Source: Leifsonia sp. NPDC080035
GTDB taxonomy: Bacteria; Actinomycetota; Actinomycetes; Actinomycetales; Microbacteriaceae
Reading direction: 5' to 3'
DNA: 64,000 bases
Assembly: GCF_040050925.1 (NCBI RefSeq)
Contig: NZ_CP157390.1
Span: forward strand, 1,736,001-1,800,000
A program made the translations under genes and the position numbers. The notes beneath the pieces were generated by a model. The model was not told the origin of the DNA, searched no databases, and saw nothing but the letters and a program-made list of their open reading frames with translations. Positions 15,855-23,778 of the stretch are shown piece by piece. Position 1 is the first letter of the stretch; each line of letters begins with the position of its first letter.

Positions 15855-17177
15855 TTACTTGTTGACGACCAGCTGGTCGAGCAGCTTCATGGCGTTGGCC
15901 CAGGCCTGGTCGCCGTTCGCCTTCTTGGAGTCGAGCTGCTGCACGGACGGTCCGAAGACCTGCGACTGGATGACCGAGTCGTCCGGGCCCTTGTACTGGG
16001 CGACGACGCCCTGCGCGCGCTTGGCGAGGATCTCACCGATCGGCGCGTTGTTGAAGAACTTCGTCAGGTCGTTCGCGCCGGTCACGCCCGGGTCGCTCTG
16101 GGCCTCGGTGACGGACGGGAAGGTGCCCGCGGCCTGGAAGGTCTGCACCTGCGACTTCGCGGTGGTCAGCCACGCAGCGAGCGCAGCGGCCTCCTTCGGG
16201 TGCTTGGACTGCTTCGGGACGGTCAGGAACGATCCACCCCAGTTCGCAGCACCACCCGGGAAGACGTTGGCGAAGTCCCAGCCGGTGGTGGCGTCGCCGC
16301 CGCCGGCCTTGACCTGGCCCTGCACCACGCCGAGCATCCAGCCGGGGCAGACGAAGGTCGCGAACGAGCCGTCGGTGAACGCCTTGCCCTTGCCCCAGTC
16401 CCACTGGGTCTGGTTGGAGGAGAGACCGGCAGCGGCGCCGGCGGCGAGCTTGCTCCAGAGCGCCTTCAGGTCGGCGTTGTCCTTGACGTTGAGCTTGCCG
16501 TCCTTGGTGTAGTAGCCCTCGGGCTGCTGGTTCACCATCGAGTTCCAGATGAAGCCGGACTGGTCGTACCAGGCCTTGCCGGTCTTCGCGTGGTACTGCT
16601 CGCCGACCGTGAAGAAGTCGTCCCACGTGGCGTTGTCGCCGCCGAAGAGCTTGGCGACGGACTCGCGGTCGCTCGGCAGGCCGGCCGCGGCGAAGAGCTT
16701 GCCGTTGTAGCAGAGACCCTCCGGTCCGATGTCAGTGCCGTAGCCGATGATGCGGCCGCTCTTGTCGGTGGCCTGCTTCAGCTTCCAGTCGACCCAGCGG
16801 TCCTTGATGTCGTTGGCGCCGTAGTCCTTCAGGTCGTTGAACTGGTCGGAGACCTGCATGACCTTGGAGAGCCAGCCCTCCTCGACGGCCTGCACGTCGG
16901 GGAGGCCGCTTCCGGCCGCCTCCTTCGTCTGCCAGTCGGTCAGGGCGTTGTCACCGGTGTCGATGTTGGTCGCCTTGATCTTGATGTTCGGGTGCTCCTT
17001 CTCGTACTGCGAGTAGAGCTTGTCGAACCCCATGGTGCCGAACGTCGTGACGGTCAGCGTGACGGGGTCCGAGCTGCTCCCGCCGCCGTTGCTCGACGAG
17101 CAACCGGCGGCGAGGAGGGCGAAGGAGGCTGCGCCGGCGATGGCTGCAGCGACCTTGGTGCGACGTGAAAGCTTCAC
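15855..17177 (-). CDS. Sugar ABC transporter substrate-binding lipoprotein (CebE-like)
   Basis: The 440-residue protein has a lipoprotein signal 'AAAIAGAASFALLAAGC' (Cys26), a Gly/Ser linker, and an extracellular solute-binding family 1 fold ('VTLTVTTFGTMGFDKLYSQYEKEHPNIKIK'; 'LPDVQAVEEGWL'; 'PGGAANWGGSFLTVPKQSKHPKEAAALAAWL'). The GTG start has AGGGAGTG upstream. It is the first gene of the operon, directly behind two LacI operators, and is followed by permeases and a GH1 beta-glucosidase. Beta-glucosides such as cellobiose are the inferred ligands. Confidence 0.9.
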   Translation of the reverse strand: MKLSRRTKVAAAIAGAASFALLAAGCSSSNGGGSSSDPVTLTVTTFGTMGFDKLYSQYEKEHPNIKIKATNIDTGDNALTDWQTKEAAGSGLPDVQAVEEGWLSKVMQVSDQFNDLKDYGANDIKDRWVDWKLKQATDKSGRIIGYGTDIGPEGLCYNGKLFAAAGLPSDRESVAKLFGGDNATWDDFFTVGEQYHAKTGKAWYDQSGFIWNSMVNQQPEGYYTKDGKLNVKDNADLKALWSKLAAGAAAGLSSNQTQWDWGKGKAFTDGSFATFVCPGWMLGVVQGQVKAGGGDATTGWDFANVFPGGAANWGGSFLTVPKQSKHPKEAAALAAWLTTAKSQVQTFQAAGTFPSVTEAQSDPGVTGANDLTKFFNNAPIGEILAKRAQGVVAQYKGPDDSVIQSQVFGPSVQQLDSKKANGDQAWANAMKLLDQLVVNK

Positions 17178-17225
17178 GGATCACTCCCTTGTGCGTGGTG
17201 TTGTGTGCCTGGGTCTGATGAGCGG

Positions 17226-17264
17226 TGAGAGCGCTCTCAGTTCGCGACCGTGAGAGCGCTCTCA
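17226..17264. promoter_or_regulatory. Twin perfect CebR-like operators
   Basis: The perfect palindrome TGAGAGCGCTCTCA occurs at 17226-17239 and again at 17251-17264, 25 bp apart, about 50-90 bp before the binding-protein GTG. It differs from the actinobacterial CebR/CelR site TGGGAGCGCTCCCA only by one symmetric G-to-A change. A half site (CGCTCTCA) lies near 17322. They should be bound by the LacI protein at 11134-12156. Confidence 0.85.
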
Positions 17265-17434
17265 CACGTTGTGAGGGAATCTAGAACGGTCCTCCGCGGG
17301 CTGTCAAGTCGAACCGTGGTCGCGCTCTCATCGTTGAAACGACGCCAAATCGGGCGTCGCCGCGAAGAGGCGCGGGATTCCGCGCCGAACAGGTTGCCGT
17401 CGTGACCGAATCGTGATCGGATATGCCTTCATTT

Positions 17435-17454
17435 TAGATAGACTGCCCTACCTA
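17435..17454. promoter_or_regulatory. Possible TetR operator before TetR gene
   Basis: The AT-rich stretch contains TAGATAG-N6-CTACCTA (17435-17454), an imperfect palindrome about 20 bp before the TetR start, with a further TAGATAA just after. It is unusually AT-rich for this genome and is a plausible autoregulatory site. Confidence 0.4.
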
Positions 17455-17473
17455 GATAAGAAGGGCCGCGCAG

Positions 17474-18064
17474 ATGCAGGAGACGCCTCGGAACACCGGC
17501 CGGAGGACGGGATCCGCCCGTCGCCGCATCCTCGACGCTGCCGCGCGGAGGTTCTACGCGGACGGCATCGCGGCCACTGGGATCGACACCGTCACGGCGG
17601 AGGCCGGGGTCGCGAAGATGAGCCTCTACAACAACTTCGCCTCGAAGTCGGCCCTGGTGGAGGCGGTGCTCGAGGCCCGTCACACCGAATGGCTGGCGCT
17701 CTACGCGCGCCGCTCGCGCCGCGCCGCCGACCCGATCACGCGGGTGCTCGCCGTGTTCGACGCCTACGCCGACCAGGCGGCGCTCGTCGTGGACGGGTTC
17801 CGCGGCTGCGGGCTCCTGAACGCGGCGGGGGAGCTGCCCGCCGGGGATGCGGCGCGCGAGGTGGTGCGCCGGCACGAGGAGGAGGTCGAAGGCATCCTCG
17901 CCGCCGGCCTGCGCGAGCTCACCGAGCGCTCGCGCGCCGACCGGCTCGCCACCCACCTCTCTCTGCTCGTCGAGGGGGCGATGGTCCGCTCCGGCCTCCG
18001 CGGCGACCGCGCCCGGCTCCGCGACGCCAGGAACATCGCCGTCGACCTGCTCACCGCGCTCTGA
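17474..18064 (+). CDS. TetR/AcrR-family transcriptional regulator
   Basis: The 196-residue protein has an N-terminal TetR DNA-binding domain ('ARRRILDAAARRFYADGIAATGIDTVTAEAGVAKMSLYNNFASKSALVEAVLE'), with the recognition helix around 'VAKMSLYNNF'. The C-terminal helical ligand domain contains 'GCGLLNAAGEL', typical of regulators near LmrA/YxaF-like proteins. It is followed by a 15-bp-stem hairpin and a cation/proton antiporter gene on the same strand. The target could be itself, the antiporter, or the DHA2 exporter further on; nothing in the sequence decides this. Confidence 0.87.
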   Translation: MQETPRNTGRRTGSARRRILDAAARRFYADGIAATGIDTVTAEAGVAKMSLYNNFASKSALVEAVLEARHTEWLALYARRSRRAADPITRVLAVFDAYADQAALVVDGFRGCGLLNAAGELPAGDAAREVVRRHEEEVEGILAAGLRELTERSRADRLATHLSLLVEGAMVRSGLRGDRARLRDARNIAVDLLTAL

Positions 18065-18077
18065 CCGCGCGACGGTG

Positions 18078-18130
18078 CCCGTTCGGTACGTAGCGGCCCA
18101 TCTCGAGCACGGTCATACGTACCGAACGGG
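18078..18130. repeat. Hairpin D after the TetR gene
   Basis: Perfect 15-bp arms CCCGTTCGGTACGTA (18078-18092) and its complement (18116-18130) flank a 23-nt loop. It begins 14 bp after the TetR stop and ends just before the antiporter's -10-like box, so it probably ends the TetR transcript. No U-run follows. Confidence 0.7.
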
Positions 18131-18153
18131 GACAGGCGCGGCATGATGGGTCC

Positions 18154-19485
18154 GTGCCGGTCATCATCCTCGTCGGCTTCGTCGCCGTAGCGCTCTGGTC
18201 GCTCGTCGCGCACCGGTTCGAGCGGATCGGGATCGCCGGCCCGGCCGCGCTCGCGGTCCTGGGCGCGCTCGTGGTCACCGCCGACGTCCCCGGCTTCACC
18301 GCGGCCATCGACAGCGACGTCGCGCAGCACGTCGTCGAGCTGATCCTGGCCGTGCTGCTCTTCGTCGACGCATGCGAGGTGCGCGGCGGGCTGTTCGGGG
18401 GCGAGGGGCGCGCGCTCGCCCGGCTCGTCCTCATCGCGCTTCCGCTCTCGCTCGCGCTCGTCGTGGTGACGGGGGCGTGGCTGCTGCCGCAGACCGGCAT
18501 CTTCGTGATCGTCGTGATCGCCTGCATCGTGATGCCGACCGACTTCGCACCGGCGACCGCCCTGCTGCGCTCCGACCGCGTCCCCGCGCGGGTGCGCCGC
18601 ATCCTGAACGTCGAGAGCGGCTACAACGACGGCCTCATCTCTCCGGTGTTCGGGATGTCGCTCGCGATCGCCGTCGCGCTGCCGACGCTGATCCGCATCG
18701 CCGACACCGGCAGCGAGGCGGGCGTGGACCAGAAGCAGCTGGAGAAGAACATCGAGGACTTCATCGACGCGTTCTTCGGCGCGGTGCCCGCGACCGTCGT
18801 CGCGATCGTCGTCGGCATCCTGCTCGGCGGCGCGTTCGGCCTGCTCACCCGCTGGGCCTCGCGCCGCGGCTGGGCGGACACCACCGGCGTGCGGTTCGTC
18901 ACCCTGCTCACCCCGCTGCTGGCCTTCGGCCTGGCCACGCTGCACGGGATCGGCGCCAACGGGTTCGTGGCCGCGTTCGTCGCGGGCGTCGTGTTCCGGG
19001 TGGCACGCACCCGCCGCACGGACCTCCCCGCGGTGCCCCACGCCGAGCTGCTGCTCGTGGAGGAGGCGAGCGCCGTCGCCGCGAACTTCGTCTGGTTCAT
19101 CCTCGGCGGGATGACCACGGCCGTGATCGTGGACGGCGTCGACTGGCGCCTGCTGGTGATCGCCGTGCTCGCGCTCACCGTCTTCCGGGCGCTTCCGGTG
19201 TACCTGTCCATGCTCGGCTCGCCGGTGACCTGGCGCGAGCGCGGCTACATCGGCCTGATCGGCCCGCGCGGCACGGCATCCATCGTCTTCGGCCTGCTCG
19301 CCTTCAACCATCTGCCGGACGCCGACAGCGGCGACGTGCTCGGAGTGACGGTGCTGACCGTGGTCGGCAGCATCCTGCTGCACGGGGTCGTCGCACCCCT
19401 CGTGCTGCGGCGGCTGCCTGCCCGGGATGCGACGACGGCCGCCGCCCGGGTGGGCGACGGCCGTTCCGCCGGCGGGGCCGACTGA
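18154..19485 (+). CDS. Cation/proton antiporter (CPA family)
   Basis: The 443-residue membrane protein has about 12 helices. 'ELILAVLLFVDACEVR' and 'ACIVMPTDFAPATALLRSDRVPARVRRILNVESGYNDGLISPVF' contain the membrane-embedded acidic motifs of sodium/proton exchangers ('PTD' and 'ESGYNDG'). A late 'GLIGPRGTASIVFGLLAF' is also typical. It would exchange sodium or potassium for protons across the membrane. CATGAT lies 6 nt before the GTG, so translation may be leaderless. It converges with the DHA2 exporter gene with no gap. Confidence 0.85.
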   Translation: MPVIILVGFVAVALWSLVAHRFERIGIAGPAALAVLGALVVTADVPGFTAAIDSDVAQHVVELILAVLLFVDACEVRGGLFGGEGRALARLVLIALPLSLALVVVTGAWLLPQTGIFVIVVIACIVMPTDFAPATALLRSDRVPARVRRILNVESGYNDGLISPVFGMSLAIAVALPTLIRIADTGSEAGVDQKQLEKNIEDFIDAFFGAVPATVVAIVVGILLGGAFGLLTRWASRRGWADTTGVRFVTLLTPLLAFGLATLHGIGANGFVAAFVAGVVFRVARTRRTDLPAVPHAELLLVEEASAVAANFVWFILGGMTTAVIVDGVDWRLLVIAVLALTVFRALPVYLSMLGSPVTWRERGYIGLIGPRGTASIVFGLLAFNHLPDADSGDVLGVTVLTVVGSILLHGVVAPLVLRRLPARDATTAAARVGDGRSAGGAD

Positions 19486-21669
19486 TCAGTCGGTCGCGGG
19501 CCGCGGTCGCTGCGCGGCGACCGAGGCCGTGTCGACGACCGGCTCGATGAGCGCGCCGGTCTCGCCCGCCACGCGGCTGGCGATGATGCCGAGGTCGGTC
19601 TCCTCGAGGTCCTCGCGCTGGGCGGCCTCCGACCGGACGGCGCCGGCGGGGACGGGCTCGCGCTCGCCGGCAGCGGCCTCCGCCGCGGCGGCCTCCGTCC
19701 TCGCGTCCGCCGCCTCCTGCAGCGCGGACTTGGCGCGCAGCGGCGGGGTCTTGAAGAACAGCGAGAGCACGAACGCGACGAGCACAACGATCATCGCGAC
19801 CCAGTAGACCTGCACCGCCGAGTCGTTGAAGGCGACGAGGAACGGCTTGGAGAGCCGCGGATCCGCGTTGTTCAGGAACGAGGTGTCGTTGGTCGCCGAC
19901 GCGTCGGTCGACCCGTTCGACTTCTTCAGCTCCGTCTGCAGCCGCGGCACCAGCGCGTCCACGTACGCGGAACGGGCGGCCTCGTCGGAGAAGTCGAGCG
20001 TCACCGTCCCGTCGGTGGCGACCTTCGCGTAGGGAGCCTGCGCCTGGATCTTGGCCGTCGCGCCCTGGATGGCCTGCTGCTGGGCGGCCGCCTCCGCCTG
20101 GGCCTGAGCCTGCGGCGGGATGGCGCCGGCGGCGACCTGGGCAGCGACCGCGGCGCTTGCGGCCGACTTCGCGCCGTCGACGGCCTTCTGCAGCTGCTGC
20201 TGGGTCGCCTCCGTCGCCTTGCTCGTGATCGGCGTGTAGACCTGGTGCATGATCTGCTTGTTCTCGGGAGCCGAGGCGACCGAGGGGGTCAGCGCAGCAT
20301 CCAGTGCGTTGGTGAGCGTCGGCTTGTCGGTGAGCGCCGTCTGGATGTGCGTCGGGAACACCGTGAACAGCAGCGAGAGCAGCACGGCGGTGCCGAGCGT
20401 TCCACCGATCTGACGGAAGAACGTGGATGCGCTGGTCGCCACACCCATGTCGCGGAGGCCGACCGAGTTCTGGCTGGCGATCGTCAGCGTCTGCATCAGC
20501 TGGCCGAGGCCGAGGCCGATGAGCAGCATCGCGCCGGCGATGAACCAGTACGAGTCGCCGAACCGCAGGAACGTCAGGTAGAAGAAGCCGCCGGCGAGCA
20601 TCGCCGTGCCGATGATCGGGAACTGCCGGTAGTGGCCGGTGCGCGCGATGATCTGGCCGGAGACGATGGAGGAGATCATCAGGCCGAGGATCATCGGGAG
20701 CAGCTGAAGGCCGGACTCGGTCGGGGTCGCGCCGAGCACGATCTGCAGGTAAAGCGGCAGAGTCAGCATCGCGCCGAACATCCCGAAGCCGACGAGAACG
20801 CCGATGATGGTCGCCATCGAGAAGGTGCTGGAGCGGAAGAGCTTCAGCGGGATGAGCGCGTCGTCCTTCATCGCCATCTCGATGAGGATGAAGGCGATGA
20901 TGCCGATCGCGCCGATCACGTAACAGGCGATCGACCCGGCGCTGCTCCAGCCCCATTCCCGGCCCTGCTCGGCGACCAGGAGGAGCGGGACGAGCGCCAC
21001 GATGACGCCGGCGGCGCCCCACCAGTCGATGCGGGCGGCGCCGCGGTCGTGCTTCGGCAGGTGCAGGAAGCGGACGACCATGAAGAGCGCGGCGATGCCG
21101 ATCGGCACGTTGATGAGGAAGACCCAGCGCCAGCCCGGGATCCAGAGGATCTCGCTCGCACCCGCGAACAGGCCGCCGATCAGCGGGCCGATGAGGCTGG
21201 AGATGCCGAAGACGGCGAGGAAGTAGCCCTGGTACTTGGCGCGCTCGCGCGGGGCGAGCATGTCGCCCATGATGGCGAGCGGCATGGACATCAGACCACC
21301 GGCGCCGAGGCCCTGGATCGCGCGGAACGCCGCGAGCTCGAGCATCGAGGTCGAGAACGAGGCGAGCACCGAGCCGATGATGAAGATGACGATGGCGATG
21401 ATGAACAGCGGGCGGCGTCCGAAGATGTCGGAGAGCTTGCCGTAGATGGGCGTCGAGATCGTCGAGAGGATGAGGTACGCGGTCGTGACCCAGGCCTGCT
21501 GGCTCAGACCGTGCAGGTCGTCGCCGATGGTCCGGATGGCGGTACCGACGATGGTCTGGTCGAGGGCCGAGAGGAACATGCCGGCCATCAGGCCGAAGAT
21601 CACCAGGAGGATCTGGCGATGCGTCATGATCGGTTTCGGTGCGGCGGTCGCCGCTGCTGCGTTTGACAT
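19486..21669 (-). CDS. DHA2 (EmrB/QacA-type) MFS exporter with large inserted loop
   Basis: The 727-residue protein is a 14-helix drug-exporter-type MFS transporter. Landmarks are 'MFLSALDQTIVGTAIRTIGDDL', 'GKLSDIFGRRPLFIIAIVIF' and 'FRAIQGLGAGGLMSMPLAIMGDMLAPRER'. It is about 200 residues longer than usual. Roughly residues 437-618, between the last two helices, form a Gln/Ala-rich, coiled-coil-prone loop predicted to face outside, and a 90-residue acidic tail follows the last helix. The ATG has CGGAG upstream. The substrate is unknown. Confidence 0.9.
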   Translation of the reverse strand: MSNAAAATAAPKPIMTHRQILLVIFGLMAGMFLSALDQTIVGTAIRTIGDDLHGLSQQAWVTTAYLILSTISTPIYGKLSDIFGRRPLFIIAIVIFIIGSVLASFSTSMLELAAFRAIQGLGAGGLMSMPLAIMGDMLAPRERAKYQGYFLAVFGISSLIGPLIGGLFAGASEILWIPGWRWVFLINVPIGIAALFMVVRFLHLPKHDRGAARIDWWGAAGVIVALVPLLLVAEQGREWGWSSAGSIACYVIGAIGIIAFILIEMAMKDDALIPLKLFRSSTFSMATIIGVLVGFGMFGAMLTLPLYLQIVLGATPTESGLQLLPMILGLMISSIVSGQIIARTGHYRQFPIIGTAMLAGGFFYLTFLRFGDSYWFIAGAMLLIGLGLGQLMQTLTIASQNSVGLRDMGVATSASTFFRQIGGTLGTAVLLSLLFTVFPTHIQTALTDKPTLTNALDAALTPSVASAPENKQIMHQVYTPITSKATEATQQQLQKAVDGAKSAASAAVAAQVAAGAIPPQAQAQAEAAAQQQAIQGATAKIQAQAPYAKVATDGTVTLDFSDEAARSAYVDALVPRLQTELKKSNGSTDASATNDTSFLNNADPRLSKPFLVAFNDSAVQVYWVAMIVVLVAFVLSLFFKTPPLRAKSALQEAADARTEAAAAEAAAGEREPVPAGAVRSEAAQREDLEETDLGIIASRVAGETGALIEPVVDTASVAAQRPRPATD

Positions 21670-21961
21670 GAGTCTCCGGGTCGAGAGTCGGATGGGGACG
21701 CCCGACAGCGGACGTCACACCGATGTGGAGGGCATTGCGAATTTTGCGGAGAGTGCAAAGTTACACCCAGTGCGACTCTTACGGCAACGCGAGACTACTC
21801 CGGCCGCACCCCGTTCGCCAGAGGCGAACGTGCCCGCCGGAACCGCGGAAACACGCGGAAGTAGCGGGCGCGCTGGCCCCCATCCAGGTGGCGCATAGGT
21901 GACGGGCGTACCGTGGAGGAGACCCGACCCGAGCCCGCTACGAATCCCCTCCGAAGGTCGT
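21670..21961. other. Intergenic region between exporter and amidase gene
   Basis: This stretch of about 290 bp separates two divergent genes. It is less GC-rich than its neighbours around 21735-21790. I see no convincing ORF, RNA gene or perfect palindrome in it; it should hold the promoters for both genes. Confidence 0.5.
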
Positions 21962-22855
21962 ATGAGTTCTCACACGAAACCCCGCCGTCTCCTGCTCGTC
22001 GCCGCTGCCGCCGCGGCCACCGCGCTGGCGTTCACCGGCTGCGCGGGCGAGCCCTCCCCGGTGACCAAGGCGATGGCCGGCGCCGAGCCCGCCGCGAAGA
22101 CGCAGGGCACCACTGTGTCCGCCATCCACCCCGCGACCGGCAGCGTCTCGGGCGGCACCGTCACGATCACCGGAACGAACCTGCAGAAGGTGGAGACCGT
22201 CACGATCGGCGGCCAGGCGGCCACGGTGACGAAGGCAGGCAAGGACAAGGTCGTCGCGACCGTGCCCGCCGCGCAGAGCTTCAAGACGGGAGCCGTTCCG
22301 GTGGCGGTCACCGACGCGAACGGCAAGACGATCTCGACGGGGAAGACGTACGACTACCAGGTGCAGACGGCGGTCGACAAGCAGCTCGCCTACGCCATGG
22401 CGCACTGGAACGACTACAACACCGCGCAGTACGGCGACCTGAACCCGGTCGGCGGCGACTGCGCCAACTTCGTCAGCCAGTCGCTGATCGCCCGCGGCTG
22501 GCAGATGAACGACGACTGGTACAACCACGACGCCGCCGCCGACTGGAGCCCGGCCTGGGGCTACGTGCCCGCCATGGACCAGTACTTCCGGGACAACGCC
22601 GCGCAGCTCGGCCTCACCGAGTACTCCTTCGACCAGCGCGACAAGATCAAGGTCGGCGACATCGTCATGTTCGACTGGAACGACAACGACTCGCTCGACC
22701 ACGTGCAGATCGTCTCGGCGGTCGAGAAGGTCGACGGCCAGATCAAGATCAAGATGGTGGGCCACAACGAGGACACCGATTACCGCGACCTCGATAACGC
22801 GATCACGGTGGAGCACCCCGGAGCGATCGGCCACTTCTGGAGCCTGTCGAAGTAG
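21962..22855 (+). CDS. Amidase-domain lipoprotein with IPT/TIG domain
   Basis: The 297-residue product has a lipobox AFTGC (Cys27), an IPT/TIG immunoglobulin-like domain ('TTVSAIHPATGSVSGGTVTITGTNLQKVETVTIGGQAATV', about 45-125) and a C-terminal amidase domain of the Amidase_6 type ('MAHWNDYNTAQYGDLNPVGGDCANFVSQSLIARGW', with probable nucleophile Cys167, and 'DHVQIVSAVEK' with its His). Such proteins are surface-attached and are thought to cut amide bonds in cell-wall or related polymers. GAAGG lies 5 nt before the ATG. The exact bond cut is unknown. Confidence 0.85.
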   Translation: MSSHTKPRRLLLVAAAAAATALAFTGCAGEPSPVTKAMAGAEPAAKTQGTTVSAIHPATGSVSGGTVTITGTNLQKVETVTIGGQAATVTKAGKDKVVATVPAAQSFKTGAVPVAVTDANGKTISTGKTYDYQVQTAVDKQLAYAMAHWNDYNTAQYGDLNPVGGDCANFVSQSLIARGWQMNDDWYNHDAAADWSPAWGYVPAMDQYFRDNAAQLGLTEYSFDQRDKIKVGDIVMFDWNDNDSLDHVQIVSAVEKVDGQIKIKMVGHNEDTDYRDLDNAITVEHPGAIGHFWSLSK

Positions 22856-22885
22856 CCGTCCGCCGCGGCCGGTTATGCTCGACCC

Positions 22886-23734
22886 GTGAATGCGGGCGAG
22901 GTCCGGGGCGGGATCCGGGGGCGCGCGGCTCGCCGATGGGGTGCGGCCGCGCTCGGCGGTGTCCTGCTCGCCGTGCTGGCCCTGACCGGTTGCGCGACCG
23001 GGTCAGGGGGCGCCGCCGCGGAACCGCATCGGCGTCCCACGAACAGGCCGGAGACGAACTCGCCGCAGCCGCTCCCGCTCCCGCGCCCGACTCCGACGAC
23101 GGTGCCCACGGCTACCGCAGTCGGCTTCGATAAGGCCGCCCAGTCGATCGACGATCCGGCGAGCACCTGGGTCGTCGTCAACAAGGCGCGAGCGCTGTCC
23201 CCGCTCGACTACGCGCCGGCCGACCTCGACTATCCGGACGTGACGTACGTGAACCGGCAGCCGATGCGCCGCGAGGTGGCGGACGCGCTCGTGAGGATGT
23301 TCCACGCGGGCAGGGTGGAGGCCGGGCTCGGCTTCTCCGTGCAGAGCGCCTACCGCTCGTTCGAGTCGCAGACGCGCGTCTACGACGACGACGTGCACAC
23401 CAACGGCCAGGCGTATGCGGACACCGACACGGCCCGTCCGGGCCACAGCGAGCACCAGACCGGGCTCGCGGTGGACATCAGCGCGGTCCCCGCCCACTGC
23501 TCGCTCGCGGCCTGCTTCGCCGGCACGCCGCAGGGCACGTGGCTCGCCGCCAACGCGTGGCGGTTCGGCTTCCTGCTGCGCTACCCGGCCGACAAGGTCC
23601 CGGTCACCGGCTTCACGTTCGAGCCGTGGCACTACCGCTACATCGGCGTTCCGCTCGCCGCCCAGCTGCACACGACGGGCGTGACGACGCTCGAGGAGTT
23701 CTTCGGCGTCCCTGGCGGCACCGAGTACCACTGA
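22886..23734 (+). CDS. D-alanyl-D-alanine carboxypeptidase, VanY/M15B family lipoprotein
   Basis: The 282-residue protein has an N-terminal lipobox LALTGC (Cys36), a Pro/Thr-rich linker (about 45-75) and an M15B peptidase domain. Zinc ligands lie in 'GHSEHQTGLAVDIS' (SxHxxGxAxD) and 'FEPWHYRYIG'; the upstream 'LGFSVQSAYRSFESQTRVY' is also conserved. It trims the terminal D-Ala of peptidoglycan stem peptides at the cell surface. TATGCT lies 6 nt before the GTG start. No vancomycin-resistance genes are nearby, so this looks like housekeeping wall remodelling together with the preceding amidase gene. Confidence 0.9.
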   Translation: MNAGEVRGGIRGRAARRWGAAALGGVLLAVLALTGCATGSGGAAAEPHRRPTNRPETNSPQPLPLPRPTPTTVPTATAVGFDKAAQSIDDPASTWVVVNKARALSPLDYAPADLDYPDVTYVNRQPMRREVADALVRMFHAGRVEAGLGFSVQSAYRSFESQTRVYDDDVHTNGQAYADTDTARPGHSEHQTGLAVDISAVPAHCSLAACFAGTPQGTWLAANAWRFGFLLRYPADKVPVTGFTFEPWHYRYIGVPLAAQLHTTGVTTLEEFFGVPGGTEYH

Positions 23735-23778
23735 GCCGCGCACCCGCCTCCGGGTAGACGGCTCGGTACAGTGGGGGC

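Noticed and set aside
22886..23734. Vancomycin-resistance cluster
   Set aside because: Only a VanY-like peptidase is present; no VanH/A/X ligase set or VanRS pair is nearby, and such peptidases are common housekeeping genes.
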